From the NCBI RefSeq assembly GCF_032098525.1, contig NZ_CP134890.1, positions 62,001 to 126,000 on the forward strand: 64,000 bases of DNA. The letters are read 5' to 3'. The translations under genes were made by a program, and so were the position numbers. Shown here piece by piece: positions 34,719 through 43,797 of this stretch. Each line of letters begins with the position of its first letter. The stretch's first letter is position 1. The DNA comes from Flavobacterium sp. PMTSA4 (GTDB lineage: Bacteria; Bacteroidota; Bacteroidia; Flavobacteriales; Flavobacteriaceae). The notes beneath the pieces were generated by a model. That model was not told the DNA's origin and searched no databases. It worked only from the letters and a program-made list of their open reading frames with translations.

Positions 34719-36455
34719 TTATTCAGTTTTAATTATAACTCCTTCACTGTTTACTTGTAGTTTTCCTTTTTTTCCTTTTTTAGTTTCTGTTACTACTTTG
34801 CCATTAATTTTTACAGTAACAGTTTCAGTAGAATCATTGTCATTAGAAATGTTTATTTCTTGAGCATCTACATCATCGTATTCATTTTCATCTGCCGGAC
34901 AATCCAAGCATTTAATTTGATTGCTTTCTACTTTATAAGTATAATTATCTGAACTGTAATGTAAATTAAAGAAACTATTGTCTGAATAATCAAATTCTTG
35001 AACAGTGTCATCTGCTTTGAAAATAGTTCCTACCGGAAGATATAAATACAATTCTACGTTTTGATTACGGTATTTACTTGCCATTTCTGTTAGTAAATAA
35101 TTATCTAAAAGTAATTGATTTCCAGAAACTTTAAAAGAATATTTTATTTTTTCTGCTCTTTCATTTGCTTCTCTAAACGATTTTCCTTCCGCTAATCTTT
35201 CAATTTGTAAATATGCTTGAGGTTTATCTGTTTTTTTGATGTGGAATTTTACTTCGTTTGAATAAATCACTTCATTTTTTAATGAATCTTGTGTGAATTC
35301 AAAATCTTCACGATGAAAAACATCTTTTGAGAAGAAATCATTGCTTACAAATTTGATGTTCAAAGTATCATTAGGTTGTATAATGATATTTTCTTTGGTA
35401 ACTGATTTTCCTTCAAATGCTCTTTCAGTTGATTGTTTTATTCCTATGACAACCAATGCTGAAACAGAGATAATCCAAATTGCTAATAAGCTATATTTGA
35501 TTGGGTTTCCAATTGATTTCATATTAGTAACCATTAATTTTAATCCTAATAACAAGAAGAAAAACAATGGAATTCCGATAGCAAGGAATGATAATAATCC
35601 AAATACCCAAAGAGGAACATCAGTATAGTTCACCGCATTGATGTAACGTTGCCAAGGTGTATCTATAAATGAAGTACTACCAAAAGTGAATAATCCAACA
35701 AAAAGACCAACTAGAGAAAGCGATGAAAAGATTAGGATAAACGCACCTAGAACTTTTGCAAAAACTCCAAAAACTTTCATAATGAAATCACCAAGCCCAG
35801 AAGCTACTCTATCGGCACCATGCTTTACTTGGTTTCCCATTTTGTCATAATCAGCATTTTTAAATTTTTCAGAAACGCTTTCAAATTCTTCTCTTACCTT
35901 TTTTTCTATACTAGAAATTGTGACTGGTTGCCCAGTCATTTCTAGTTTTTCTGAGGTTGTTATTGCTTTTGGTACTGCAATCCACAATACGAAGTAAGCT
36001 ATAATTCCTGTTCCAAATCCTGCAAAAACGAAGATTAAGAATAAAATTTTGAACCAAAGTGCTTCCACTCCAAAGTAGTGACCTAAACCAGTACAAACAC
36101 CAGCAATTGTTCCTCTATCTTTATCTCTGTAAAGTTTTCTTCTTTTAGAATTAGAGTAATAGGTTTCTGTTTTTGGAGCTTCAGAATCATCGTCAATTCG
36201 ATAATCTTCTGGTTGTCCCATTATTGTGATTACTTCTTCAACATCTTTGTTGTTGATAACGTGTTTGTCTGATTTTTGTTTTTCAGTCAGCAATTCTGCT
36301 ACACGCATTTCTATATCTTTCATAATTTCATCTTGACCAGAAGAATTAGAAAGTGAGCGTTTTATCGCTTCAAAATATCTTGTCAATTTTTGGAAAGCAT
36401 CTTCATCGATGTGAAAAATTAATCCGCCTATATTAATATTTACTGTTTTGTTCAT
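34719..36455 (-). CDS. PspC-domain membrane protein
   Basis: 578 residues: an N-terminal soluble domain (1-100, MNKTVNINIGGLIFHIDEDAF), a PspC domain (about 110-170, KLYRDKDRGTIAGVCTGLGHYFGV with a membrane helix), further membrane helices (about 230-350) and a C-terminal periplasmic, DUF2807-like beta-rich region. PspC proteins sense or counter membrane stress. The stop is 2 bp before the DUF2807 lipoprotein start, and the ATG is 2 bp after the PadR stop, so all three are tightly coupled. Confidence 0.9.
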   Translation of the reverse strand: MNKTVNINIGGLIFHIDEDAFQKLTRYFEAIKRSLSNSSGQDEIMKDIEMRVAELLTEKQKSDKHVINNKDVEEVITIMGQPEDYRIDDDSEAPKTETYYSNSKRRKLYRDKDRGTIAGVCTGLGHYFGVEALWFKILFLIFVFAGFGTGIIAYFVLWIAVPKAITTSEKLEMTGQPVTISSIEKKVREEFESVSEKFKNADYDKMGNQVKHGADRVASGLGDFIMKVFGVFAKVLGAFILIFSSLSLVGLFVGLFTFGSTSFIDTPWQRYINAVNYTDVPLWVFGLLSFLAIGIPLFFFLLLGLKLMVTNMKSIGNPIKYSLLAIWIISVSALVVIGIKQSTERAFEGKSVTKENIIIQPNDTLNIKFVSNDFFSKDVFHREDFEFTQDSLKNEVIYSNEVKFHIKKTDKPQAYLQIERLAEGKSFREANERAEKIKYSFKVSGNQLLLDNYLLTEMASKYRNQNVELYLYLPVGTIFKADDTVQEFDYSDNSFFNLHYSSDNYTYKVESNQIKCLDCPADENEYDDVDAQEINISNDNDSTETVTVKINGKVVTETKKGKKGKLQVNSEGVIIKTE

Positions 36456-36457
36456 GA

Positions 36458-36790
36458 TTAGTTATTTTTTGTTGTGATGATGTTTACAGCGTCAGACAAT
36501 TCAGTCCAAGTGCCGTTTAATTCGTTTAAAAATGTTTTTCCTAATTCGGTCAAACCATAATATTTTCTTGGCGGACCAGATGTAGATTCTTCCCAACGGT
36601 AATTGAGTAATCCATCGTTTTTTAACCTTGTAAGTAGCGGATAAACTGTACCTTCTACTACAAGCAATTTAGCGTCTTTTAGTGTGTCTAGAATTTCTGA
36701 TGTATAAGCTTCTTTTTCTTTAATAATTGATAAGATACAGAACTCTAAAACTCCTTTACGCATCTGAGCTTTTGTGTTTTCAATGTTCAT
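36458..36790 (-). CDS. PadR-family transcriptional regulator
   Basis: 110 residues. Winged-helix PadR features: RKGVLEFCILSIIKEKEAYT, EGTVYPLLTRLKNDGLL (recognition helix) and PRKYYGLTELGKTFLNEL (wing). PadR regulators usually repress an adjacent membrane or efflux gene. Here it directly precedes the pspC gene and so probably regulates its own operon. A microsatellite-like repeat lies 56-130 bp upstream of the start. Confidence 0.93.
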   Translation of the reverse strand: MNIENTKAQMRKGVLEFCILSIIKEKEAYTSEILDTLKDAKLLVVEGTVYPLLTRLKNDGLLNYRWEESTSGPPRKYYGLTELGKTFLNELNGTWTELSDAVNIITTKNN

Positions 36791-36846
36791 AATTCGATTT
36801 TGATTTAATCTGAATACTTTTCAGAAGTGATTAACTTGTCCATTTT

Positions 36847-36920
36847 TTGATTGATGATTGATGATTGATTTGATTGATTTGATTGATTTGATTGATTTGA
36901 TTGATTGATTGATTGATGAT
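36847..36920. repeat. GATT-based microsatellite upstream of padR
   Basis: Four perfect 9-bp units GATTGATTT (36863-36898) then four GATT units (36899-36914), flanked by 7-bp TTGATGA copies. It lies between the DUF4870 gene and padR, within the same-strand gene group. Confidence 0.92.
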
Positions 36921-36924
36921 TTTT

Positions 36925-37380
36925 TTATTTTATAAAATTGACTGTTAATGGATATTTATAAGCTTCTCCATTTGAAGCTTTTGCTGATGCATATATTATT
37001 AGAATAAATTCGATTACTTTAAGAAAACAAAATAACAATACTGTAATAATTGCCAGAATAACAATTCCTGAAACGTTTCCAGCATGAAAATGATCTATTA
37101 TAAAATCGCGACCATCATGAATGTTTGTTATCGTTGTATTATTGAAAATACTGTAAATGAATACTGGAATAGCAATTACTGCCGCAACCATAGTGTATAA
37201 AAACATACTTAGTTGAAAATTGATTGCATTTTTACCATTCATATCAATAAATTCAGATTCATTCTTTTTTGAACTCCATATAATAATAGGAAAGATATAA
37301 TTTCCGAATGGAATTATGTATTGAGACAAAGTGCTCAAGTGAATGAAAGTTGCTGTGTTTTTTTCGTTAGTTAAGACCAT
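36925..37380 (-). CDS. DUF4870-like membrane protein
   Basis: 151 residues with about three to four membrane helices. LSQYIIPFGNYIFPIIIWSSKK and the segment GKNAINFQLSMFLY match the DUF4870 pattern (conserved N-x-Q in the second helix region), and it ends with a short KASNGEAYKYPLTVNFIK tail. The function is unknown. It heads the minus-strand group that includes padR and pspC, though the repeat region between could separate transcripts. Confidence 0.82.
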   Translation of the reverse strand: MVLTNEKNTATFIHLSTLSQYIIPFGNYIFPIIIWSSKKNESEFIDMNGKNAINFQLSMFLYTMVAAVIAIPVFIYSIFNNTTITNIHDGRDFIIDHFHAGNVSGIVILAIITVLLFCFLKVIEFILIIYASAKASNGEAYKYPLTVNFIK

Positions 37381-37577
37381 TTTTTGATTGATTTAATTGA
37401 TAACTGAAACTTATTTTTGGCTATACTTTAGATAGACTATTAATTTCTTATACAAAGATAAAGCTAAAAAAAGGTATTGTGCAATACAAAGTACTAATAA
37501 TTAACATAAAATTAACATTTGAAAGTATGTTTTAATTTCTTTTAAATAGTGTATATTTACAACAAAATCAACGCTTC

Positions 37578-38033
37578 ATGAATGTTTCACCATCTAAATT
37601 AAACCTTTTTTTATTTTTTAATTTGCCATCGGCTTTTTGGTCAGGCGTTCGGGTTAAATCAATTTCAGAGAACAAATGTGTGGTAACAGTTAAACATCGT
37701 TGGTTTAATAAAAATCCATTTAATTCGATGTATTTTGCAGTTCAAGCAATGGCTGCCGAATTAACAACTGGTGCTTTAGTTATGATGAAAATCAGAGAAA
37801 GCAATAGAAATATTTCGATGCTTGTTGCCAATAATAAAGGAAACTATTCCAAAAAAGCTACTGGTAGAATAACGTTTACTTGTAATGATGGTAGTTTAAT
37901 TTCAGAAGCAATTCAAAAAGCAATCGACACAGGCGAAGGTCAAACGATTTGGATGAAATCAATAGGTGTAAATCAAAAAGGAGAACAAGTTTCAGAATTG
38001 GATTTTGAATGGAGTATAAAATTAAAGGTTTAA
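37578..38033 (+). CDS. DUF4442 hotdog-fold protein (putative thioesterase)
   Basis: 151 residues. NLPSAFWSGVRVKSISENKC, then a central helix FAVQAMAAELTTGALVM and strands ending DFEWSIKLKV, fit the DUF4442 branch of hotdog thioesterases. The substrate is unknown. It is 73 bp upstream of the epimerase-like gene on the same strand and may be cotranscribed with it. Confidence 0.85.
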   Translation: MNVSPSKLNLFLFFNLPSAFWSGVRVKSISENKCVVTVKHRWFNKNPFNSMYFAVQAMAAELTTGALVMMKIRESNRNISMLVANNKGNYSKKATGRITFTCNDGSLISEAIQKAIDTGEGQTIWMKSIGVNQKGEQVSELDFEWSIKLKV

Positions 38034-38106
38034 ACAAAAGTTAAAGCCAATCAAAATTCTTTCCCTTTACAATATAATGTGTGTACTTTTGGTTAAATTA
38101 TAATAA

Positions 38107-39009
38107 ATGAAACTTTTAATTACAGGAGCTACAGGTTTTATTGGAACTGCTTTGGTAAAAAAGCTCAACCAGAAAGGACACATCATTCATTATTTAACAA
38201 CTTCAAAAGATAAACTTGAAAATAGTGAAAACTATAAAGGATTTTATTGGAATCCAGATACAAAAGAAATTGATGTTAGTTGTTTTGACGGAGTAGAAGC
38301 AATAATTCATTTGGCTGGTGCTAATATTGCTAAACGTTGGACACGTAATTATAGAAAAGAAATAATTTCCAGCAGAACTGAGACTAGCAGTTTGCTTTTG
38401 ACAAGTTTGAAAGAGATTAATCATCAGATAAAACATATTATTTCTGCTTCAGGAACTGCAATTTATCCTGAAAGTTATGATAGAGTTTATGATGAAAACG
38501 ATTCAGAAACTGCCGATGATTTTTTAGCAAAAGTGGTCAAAGTTTGGGAAAATGGTATTTCAAATTTTGAATATCTTGGACTAAAAGTTGCAAAAATCAG
38601 AACAGGTGTTGTTTATGGAAAAAACGGTGGAGCTTTTCAAGAAATTGTAAAACCCATTAAATTTGGTTTTGGCGCTGTGATGGGAAATGGTAAGCAAGTT
38701 CAATCTTGGATTCATCTAAACGATTTGGTGAATTTATATTGTTTCGTTTTAGAAAATAATTTAGAAGGAATTTATAATGCCGTAGCTCCAGAAACCATTT
38801 CCAATAAAGACCAAACCAAAGCAATAGCAAAAAAGTTACACAAACCTTTGTTTCTACCTAATATTCCAAGATTCATGATGAAATTTATTTTAGGAGAAAT
38901 GTCTTTACTGCTTTTCACAAGTAAAAAATTAAGTTCCAAGAAAATTCAAGAAAAAGGTTTCCAGTTTAAATACCCCAATTTTGATTCAGCATTAAATGAA
39001 TTGTTATAA
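38107..39009 (+). CDS. TIGR01777-family NAD-dependent epimerase-like protein
   Basis: 300 residues. The nucleotide-binding motif GATGFIGTAL (6-15) starts the Rossmann fold; DGVEAIIHLAGANIAKRW and SASGTAIYP follow. The C-terminal DUF1731-like segment ends SKKIQEKGFQFKYPN. Members (YfcH-like) are extended short-chain dehydrogenases of unknown substrate. The catalytic Tyr/Lys pair of the SDR family is not obvious. A hairpin terminator follows. Confidence 0.9.
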   Translation: MKLLITGATGFIGTALVKKLNQKGHIIHYLTTSKDKLENSENYKGFYWNPDTKEIDVSCFDGVEAIIHLAGANIAKRWTRNYRKEIISSRTETSSLLLTSLKEINHQIKHIISASGTAIYPESYDRVYDENDSETADDFLAKVVKVWENGISNFEYLGLKVAKIRTGVVYGKNGGAFQEIVKPIKFGFGAVMGNGKQVQSWIHLNDLVNLYCFVLENNLEGIYNAVAPETISNKDQTKAIAKKLHKPLFLPNIPRFMMKFILGEMSLLLFTSKKLSSKKIQEKGFQFKYPNFDSALNELL

Positions 39010-39012
39010 TAA

Positions 39013-39042
39013 AAAAAAGGTGCTGGAAATAGCACCTTTTAA
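39013..39042 (+). terminator. Terminator after epimerase-like gene
   Basis: AAAAGGTGCT-GGAAAT-AGCACCTTTT. Confidence 0.8.
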
Positions 39043-39219
39043 TATTTAATACGTTGAATTAATAATGTTTTGTAACCTTTGAGCCAAACAATTTTTCATT
39101 GTTATATCACAAATATATAATATTCGAAATCGATATAGTCTTAAAATTTTATTAATTTTTAGTAAATAAATCACATTTCGTCTTCTGCTTAAATATTTGA
39201 AGAAAAAAAGTGATGACAA

Positions 39220-39252
39220 TTTGACATTTTTTAAGAAATGGCAGTACTTTTG
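39220..39252 (+). promoter_or_regulatory. grpE-dnaJ promoter
   Basis: TTTG (39220-39223), a 21-nt spacer and TACTTTTG (39245-39252). Initiation would fall near 39259, so an in-frame ATG at 39238 cannot be the grpE start. Confidence 0.7.
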
Positions 39253-39270
39253 CAATCCATTGAAAACGAT

Positions 39271-39840
39271 ATGAAAATTAAGAATGTTTTTAAAAATAAA
39301 AAAGCAATGAACACTGATAATACAGAAAAAGAACCAATTGAAAACGAGCAAGAAAATCTTGCTAATGAAATAGAAACAGCAGAAGAATTAACGGTTGAAG
39401 AACAATTGCAAGAAGATTTAGCGAAAGAAAAAGATAAATTTTTACGTCTTTTTGCTGAATTTGAAAACTATAAAAAAAGAACAACTAAAGAGAGAATCGA
39501 TTTATATAAAACTGCCAATCAAGAGGTTTTGCAAGCCATGTTGCCAGTTTTAGATGATTTTGATAGAGCAATGGCACAAATTGCAAAATCGGAAGACGAA
39601 ACTTTATTAAAAGGTGTTGAGTTAATTCATGAAAAATTAAAATCTACTCTTGCATCAAAAGGTTTAGAAATTGTTGATTTAAAATCAGGTGATGCTTTTG
39701 ATGCCGATTTTGCTGAGGCAATTACTCAAATTCCTGCTCCAAGCGACGATTTGAAAGGTAAAATAGTTGACGTAATTGAAAAAGGTTATAAACTTGGTGA
39801 TAAAATTATCCGTTTTCCTAAAGTGGTTATCGGGCAATAA
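39271..39840 (+). CDS. grpE: GrpE nucleotide exchange factor
   Basis: 189 residues from the ATG at 39271, the first after the promoter; an ATG at 39307 is also possible. An acidic N-terminus and long coiled coil (about 30-85) lead to FAEFENYKKRTTKERIDLYK and LPVLDDFDRAM. The C-terminal beta-domain ends DKIIRFPKVVIGQ. It drives ADP release from DnaK. It is 10 bp upstream of dnaJ, forming a chaperone operon without dnaK. Confidence 0.95.
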   Translation: MKIKNVFKNKKAMNTDNTEKEPIENEQENLANEIETAEELTVEEQLQEDLAKEKDKFLRLFAEFENYKKRTTKERIDLYKTANQEVLQAMLPVLDDFDRAMAQIAKSEDETLLKGVELIHEKLKSTLASKGLEIVDLKSGDAFDADFAEAITQIPAPSDDLKGKIVDVIEKGYKLGDKIIRFPKVVIGQ

Positions 39841-39850
39841 TTAAAAACAT

Positions 39851-40969
39851 ATGAGCAAAAGAGATTTTTACGAAATATTAGGTGTTTCAAAAAATGCCAC
39901 TCAAGAAGAAATTAAAAAAGCATATCGAAAGAAAGCTATTGAATTTCATCCTGATAAAAATCCTGGAAACAAAGAAGCCGAAGAAAACTTTAAATATGCT
40001 GCCGAAGCTTACGAAGTTTTAGGCGACGCAACTCGAAGAGCAAAATATGATCAATATGGTCATGCTGCTTTTGAAAGTGGTGGTTATGGTAGTCATGGAC
40101 ACATGAATATGGACGATATTTTCAGCCAATTTGGAGATATTTTCGGAAGTGCATTTGGTGGAAGTTTTGGTGGTTTCGGTGGAAATTCAGGTGGACAAAG
40201 ACGTGTAAAAGGAAGCAATCTTAGAATTAAAGTAAAACTAACTCTAGAGGAAATTGCAAATGGAGTAGAGAAAAAAGTAAAAGTAAAACGTAAAGTTCAA
40301 GCGCCAGGAGTAAGATACAAAACGTGTCCTACTTGTAATGGTCAAGGACAGGTTTTAAAAGTTACCAATACTATTTTAGGTAGAATGCAAACAGCCACTA
40401 CTTGTCATGTTTGTGGCGGTGCAGGTCAAACTATTGAAAGCAAACCAAACAATGCCGATGCGCATGGAATGATATTGGAAGACGAAACCGTTTCTATCAA
40501 AATTCCCGCTGGTGTTGTTGACGGAATGCAATTAAAAGTTTCAGGAAAAGGAAACGATGCACCAGGAAACGGAATTTCAGGCGATTTAATTGTAGCGATT
40601 GAAGAATTAGAACACGAATTCTTAAAACGCGAAGGCGAAAATCTTCATTATGATTTATACATAAGTATAGCGGAAGCAGTTTTAGGTGTTTCCAAAGAAA
40701 TCGAAGCCGTAAACGGTAAAGTAAGAATTAAATTAGAAGAAGGAATTCAGTCGGGTAAAATTCTGCGTCTTAAAGGAAAAGGAATTCCAAGTTTAAATAG
40801 TTATGGCAGTGGAGATTTACTTGTTCATATAAATGTTTGGACGCCAAAGACATTGACAAAAGAGCAACGTCAGTTTTTTGAAAAATCTTTAAACGATGAA
40901 AATTTCATTCCACATCCCGAAAAAAGCGATAAATCTTTTTTTGAAAAAGTAAAAGATATGTTTTCATAA
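39851..40969 (+). CDS. dnaJ: Chaperone DnaJ with reduced zinc-finger region
   Basis: 372 residues. J domain (4-70) with HPD in EFHPDKNPG; Gly/Phe-rich stretch (about 75-115); central region with only two CxxCxGxG motifs, CPTCNGQG and CHVCGGAG, instead of four; C-terminal substrate-binding domains. Canonical type I DnaJ binds two zinc ions with four such motifs, so one site at most could form here. I recall that this short form is usual in Flavobacteriia. It delivers clients to DnaK. Second gene of the grpE operon. Confidence 0.95.
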   Translation: MSKRDFYEILGVSKNATQEEIKKAYRKKAIEFHPDKNPGNKEAEENFKYAAEAYEVLGDATRRAKYDQYGHAAFESGGYGSHGHMNMDDIFSQFGDIFGSAFGGSFGGFGGNSGGQRRVKGSNLRIKVKLTLEEIANGVEKKVKVKRKVQAPGVRYKTCPTCNGQGQVLKVTNTILGRMQTATTCHVCGGAGQTIESKPNNADAHGMILEDETVSIKIPAGVVDGMQLKVSGKGNDAPGNGISGDLIVAIEELEHEFLKREGENLHYDLYISIAEAVLGVSKEIEAVNGKVRIKLEEGIQSGKILRLKGKGIPSLNSYGSGDLLVHINVWTPKTLTKEQRQFFEKSLNDENFIPHPEKSDKSFFEKVKDMFS

Positions 40970-40998
40970 TTAAAAAAATAATTATACATTTGAATATT

Positions 40999-41021
40999 AC
41001 TAGGAAACTAGTATTTCTTTT
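40999..41021 (+). terminator. dnaJ terminator candidate
   Basis: ACTAG-GAAA-CTAGT followed by ATTTCTTTTT. It lies 29 bp after the dnaJ stop codon. Confidence 0.55.
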
Positions 41022-41035
41022 TCATAGCAATTTTT

Positions 41036-41070
41036 CCCATCCTTTTGTAAAAATCAGGGTGGGTTTTTTT
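41036..41070 (+). terminator. Second terminator candidate downstream of dnaJ
   Basis: CCCATCC paired (one G-T) with GGGTGGG around a 14-nt loop, then nine T. Confidence 0.7.
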
Positions 41071-41132
41071 TTTGTAACAAAAACAAAAAATTAATACTAA
41101 AAGAGTAATTTTACAAAAATCAAAAAATTAGT

Positions 41133-42053
41133 ATGAACAATATACTTGAAGTTAAGAACGTGGTAAAAACCTATGGTGATTATACTGCTCTTAATGAAGT
41201 CTCTTTAACCATTCCTAAAGGTAGTATTTACGGATTATTAGGTCCAAATGGTGCCGGAAAAACATCCCTAATTCGAATAATCAATCAAATTACCATGCCC
41301 GATGGAGGCGAAATTCTTCTGGATGGCGAAAAACTAAACCTCAATCATATTCAATCAATTGGTTATATGCCCGAAGAACGTGGTTTGTATAAAACCATGA
41401 AAGTAGGCGAGCAGTGTTTGTATTTGGCACAATTAAAAGGATTGAGCAAAGCTGAAGCTACTAAAGAATTGAAGTATTGGTTCGAGCGATTGGAAATTCA
41501 AGGTTGGTGGAACAAAAAGATTCAAGAGCTTTCAAAAGGTATGGCGCAAAAGATTCAATTTGTGGTAACAGTGTTACATAAGCCAAAATTATTGATTCTT
41601 GATGAACCATTTTCTGGTTTTGACCCAGTGAATGCTAATTTGATTAAAGATGAAATCATCGAATTGAACAAACAAGGAACTTCGGTTATTTTCTCAACGC
41701 ATCGTATGGAAAGCGTTGAAGAAATGTGCGACCATATTGCCTTGATTCATAAATCAAATAAATTGATAGAAGGAAAGCTATCCGACGTTAAGAAAGAATA
41801 CAGAACGAATACCTATGATGTTGGAATTCTAACCGATAATGTTGAAGGTTTAATGTTTGATTTAACCCAAAAGTTTACATTAACACAAACCGATTTCAAA
41901 TCATTAAACGACGAGTTAAAACTGGCCATCAATCTTGGTGATGCTACGCCTAATGAATTGCTGAACACATTAGTACAACGCGGTCAGGTGACTCATTTTG
42001 TAGAAAAAATTCCAAGTGTGAACGATATTTTCATTAAAACGGTAAGTGAATAA
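41133..42053 (+). CDS. ABC transporter ATP-binding protein (NatA-like)
   Basis: 306 residues. Walker A GPNGAGKTS (about 38-46), signature LSKGMAQKIQ, Walker B LLILDEPFSGFD and a switch His in FSTHRMES. A C-terminal DUF4162 domain (about 220-306) marks the NatA/export subgroup. It is not GldA, which lacks this C-terminal type. It is 2 bp upstream of its permease gene; together they probably export ions or a small molecule. Confidence 0.93.
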   Translation: MNNILEVKNVVKTYGDYTALNEVSLTIPKGSIYGLLGPNGAGKTSLIRIINQITMPDGGEILLDGEKLNLNHIQSIGYMPEERGLYKTMKVGEQCLYLAQLKGLSKAEATKELKYWFERLEIQGWWNKKIQELSKGMAQKIQFVVTVLHKPKLLILDEPFSGFDPVNANLIKDEIIELNKQGTSVIFSTHRMESVEEMCDHIALIHKSNKLIEGKLSDVKKEYRTNTYDVGILTDNVEGLMFDLTQKFTLTQTDFKSLNDELKLAINLGDATPNELLNTLVQRGQVTHFVEKIPSVNDIFIKTVSE

Positions 42054-42055
42054 TT

Positions 42056-43357
42056 ATGAGTAAGTTAAGTTTAATTATCAGAAGAGAGTTTTTAGCTAAA
42101 GTTCGCAACAAATCATTTATCGTGATGACCTTTTTAAGTCCGTTGCTCTTTGTTGGAATTGGAGTTTTCGTTGGTTTTTTAAGCACCATGAAACCCGAAG
42201 TAAAAACCATTGCCGTACACGACGAAACTGGGAAATATTTTGAGCTACTAAAGAGCAGCGATGAATACCATTACACTAATTTTTCAGCCATTGATATTAA
42301 GACATTAAAAGATAGCATTGTTTCTGAAGCCTACGAAGGATTGCTTTTAATACCAAACGAAACCAACCCAGATTCTTTGGCAAAAAGCATCGATTACATC
42401 TCTAACGACAGTCCCGATTTTGATATTATTTCCGATTTAGAGAAAACCATTGGCCAGTCCATTACGCAACAAAAGTATGCTTCAAACGGATTAGACACGT
42501 TAAAGATTAAAGAACTTAAATCCAAAGTAGCCATCAACATCAAAAAGGCATCGGGTGAGAAATCCATTCAAGGGTTAAACTGGATAAAAACCATTGCTGG
42601 TGGTGCTTTTGGCTATTTAATCATGATGTTTATTGTCTTGTATGGCAACATGGTGATGCGCAGCGTAATTGAAGAAAAAACATCTCGAATTATCGAAGTC
42701 ATCATCTCTTCAGTAAAACCATTTCAGTTAATGATGGGTAAAATTGTAGGTACATCGTTAGCAGGTATATTACAATTCCTAATCTGGGCAATACTTGGTC
42801 TGTCGGCTATGTTTATTATGTCTTCAGTATTTGGAGTACAAGTAGGAACAACCGCTGCCGAAGGTCAAAAAGCAATGGAAATGGCGCAAAATGAAATGAG
42901 CAACGCACAGTTATACTTCCAAGAAGTTTGGAACTTACCAATAGCAACTATTTTAATATCGTTTATACTTTACTTCATTGGCGGTTATTTTCTTTACAGC
43001 TCATTCTATGCAGCCATTGGCGCAGCTGTTGATAACGAAACCGATTCACAGCAGTTCTTGTTACCAATAATACTACCATTAATCCTCGGAGTTTACATTG
43101 GCTTTTTCACAGTAATCAATGATCCTCACGGAACTATTGCCACGGTCTTCTCATTCATTCCATTAACCTCACCAATTGTCATGATGATGCGCATACCGTT
43201 TGGCGTTCCTGTGTGGCAAATTGCCTTATCGTTGGTGTTGCTATTCGGAACGTTTATATTGGTAGTTTGGTTTGCGTCAAAAATATACAGAGTAGGTATT
43301 TTAATGTACGGCAAAAAACCTTCGTGGAAAGAATTGTATAAATGGTCAAAGTTTTAA
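42056..43357 (+). CDS. ABC-2 type transporter permease (NatB-like)
   Basis: 433 residues. One N-terminal helix (about 22-45), a large extracytoplasmic domain (about 46-175), then five to six helices including YLIMMFIVLYGNMVMRSVIEEK with EKTSRIIEVIISSVKP, the ABC-2 signature. The C-terminus is KKPSWKELYKWSKF. It is the partner of the preceding ATPase gene. The substrate is unknown. Confidence 0.92.
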   Translation: MSKLSLIIRREFLAKVRNKSFIVMTFLSPLLFVGIGVFVGFLSTMKPEVKTIAVHDETGKYFELLKSSDEYHYTNFSAIDIKTLKDSIVSEAYEGLLLIPNETNPDSLAKSIDYISNDSPDFDIISDLEKTIGQSITQQKYASNGLDTLKIKELKSKVAINIKKASGEKSIQGLNWIKTIAGGAFGYLIMMFIVLYGNMVMRSVIEEKTSRIIEVIISSVKPFQLMMGKIVGTSLAGILQFLIWAILGLSAMFIMSSVFGVQVGTTAAEGQKAMEMAQNEMSNAQLYFQEVWNLPIATILISFILYFIGGYFLYSSFYAAIGAAVDNETDSQQFLLPIILPLILGVYIGFFTVINDPHGTIATVFSFIPLTSPIVMMMRIPFGVPVWQIALSLVLLFGTFILVVWFASKIYRVGILMYGKKPSWKELYKWSKF

Positions 43358-43358
43358 G

Positions 43359-43793
43359 ATGAAAAAGATAACTTTCTTACTGATATTGGTTTTGTATTCT
43401 GCAAATCTTTCAGCACAGAAAGAAGCAGTACAAAAAACTATCGAAACTTTCTTTGAAGGATTTCATGCAAAGGATCCCCTTAAAATCAAATCCACTTGTA
43501 GTGATGCCATCATTTTGCAGTCAATATCCGAAAACACTAAAGGCAATAAACTTTCAAACGAAACGGCTAATGCTTTTTATAAATCAATGGCCGCTATTGC
43601 TGCTGATGTTCAATTCGAAGAAAGAATATTGAGTTATAACATTCAGGTTGATGGTTCGATGGCTCACGTTTGGATGCCTTATGAATTTTATGTCAACGGA
43701 AAAAAGAGTCATGGCGGTGTCAATGCATTCACCTTGTATTTAGAAGGAACTACCTGGAAAATAATACATCTGATAGATACCCGAAGAAAATAA
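43359..43793 (+). CDS. Secreted NTF2-like (SnoaL/DUF4440) protein
   Basis: 144 residues. The signal peptide ends at NLSAQ (about residue 19). The NTF2-like fold is suggested by VQKTIETFFEGFHAKDPLKI, then MAHVWMPYEFYVNGKK and TWKIIHLIDTRRK. Start 1 bp after the permease stop, so it is in the ABC operon, but a functional link is not evident. It converges on sdaA with 4 bp between. Confidence 0.88.
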   Translation: MKKITFLLILVLYSANLSAQKEAVQKTIETFFEGFHAKDPLKIKSTCSDAIILQSISENTKGNKLSNETANAFYKSMAAIAADVQFEERILSYNIQVDGSMAHVWMPYEFYVNGKKSHGGVNAFTLYLEGTTWKIIHLIDTRRK

Positions 43794-43797
43794 ACGT

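Noticed and set aside
41133..42053. GldA, the ATPase partner of GldF/GldG
   Set aside because: The C-terminal DUF4162 domain and the adjacent NatB-type permease point to a separate exporter; gldFG are 26 kb away.
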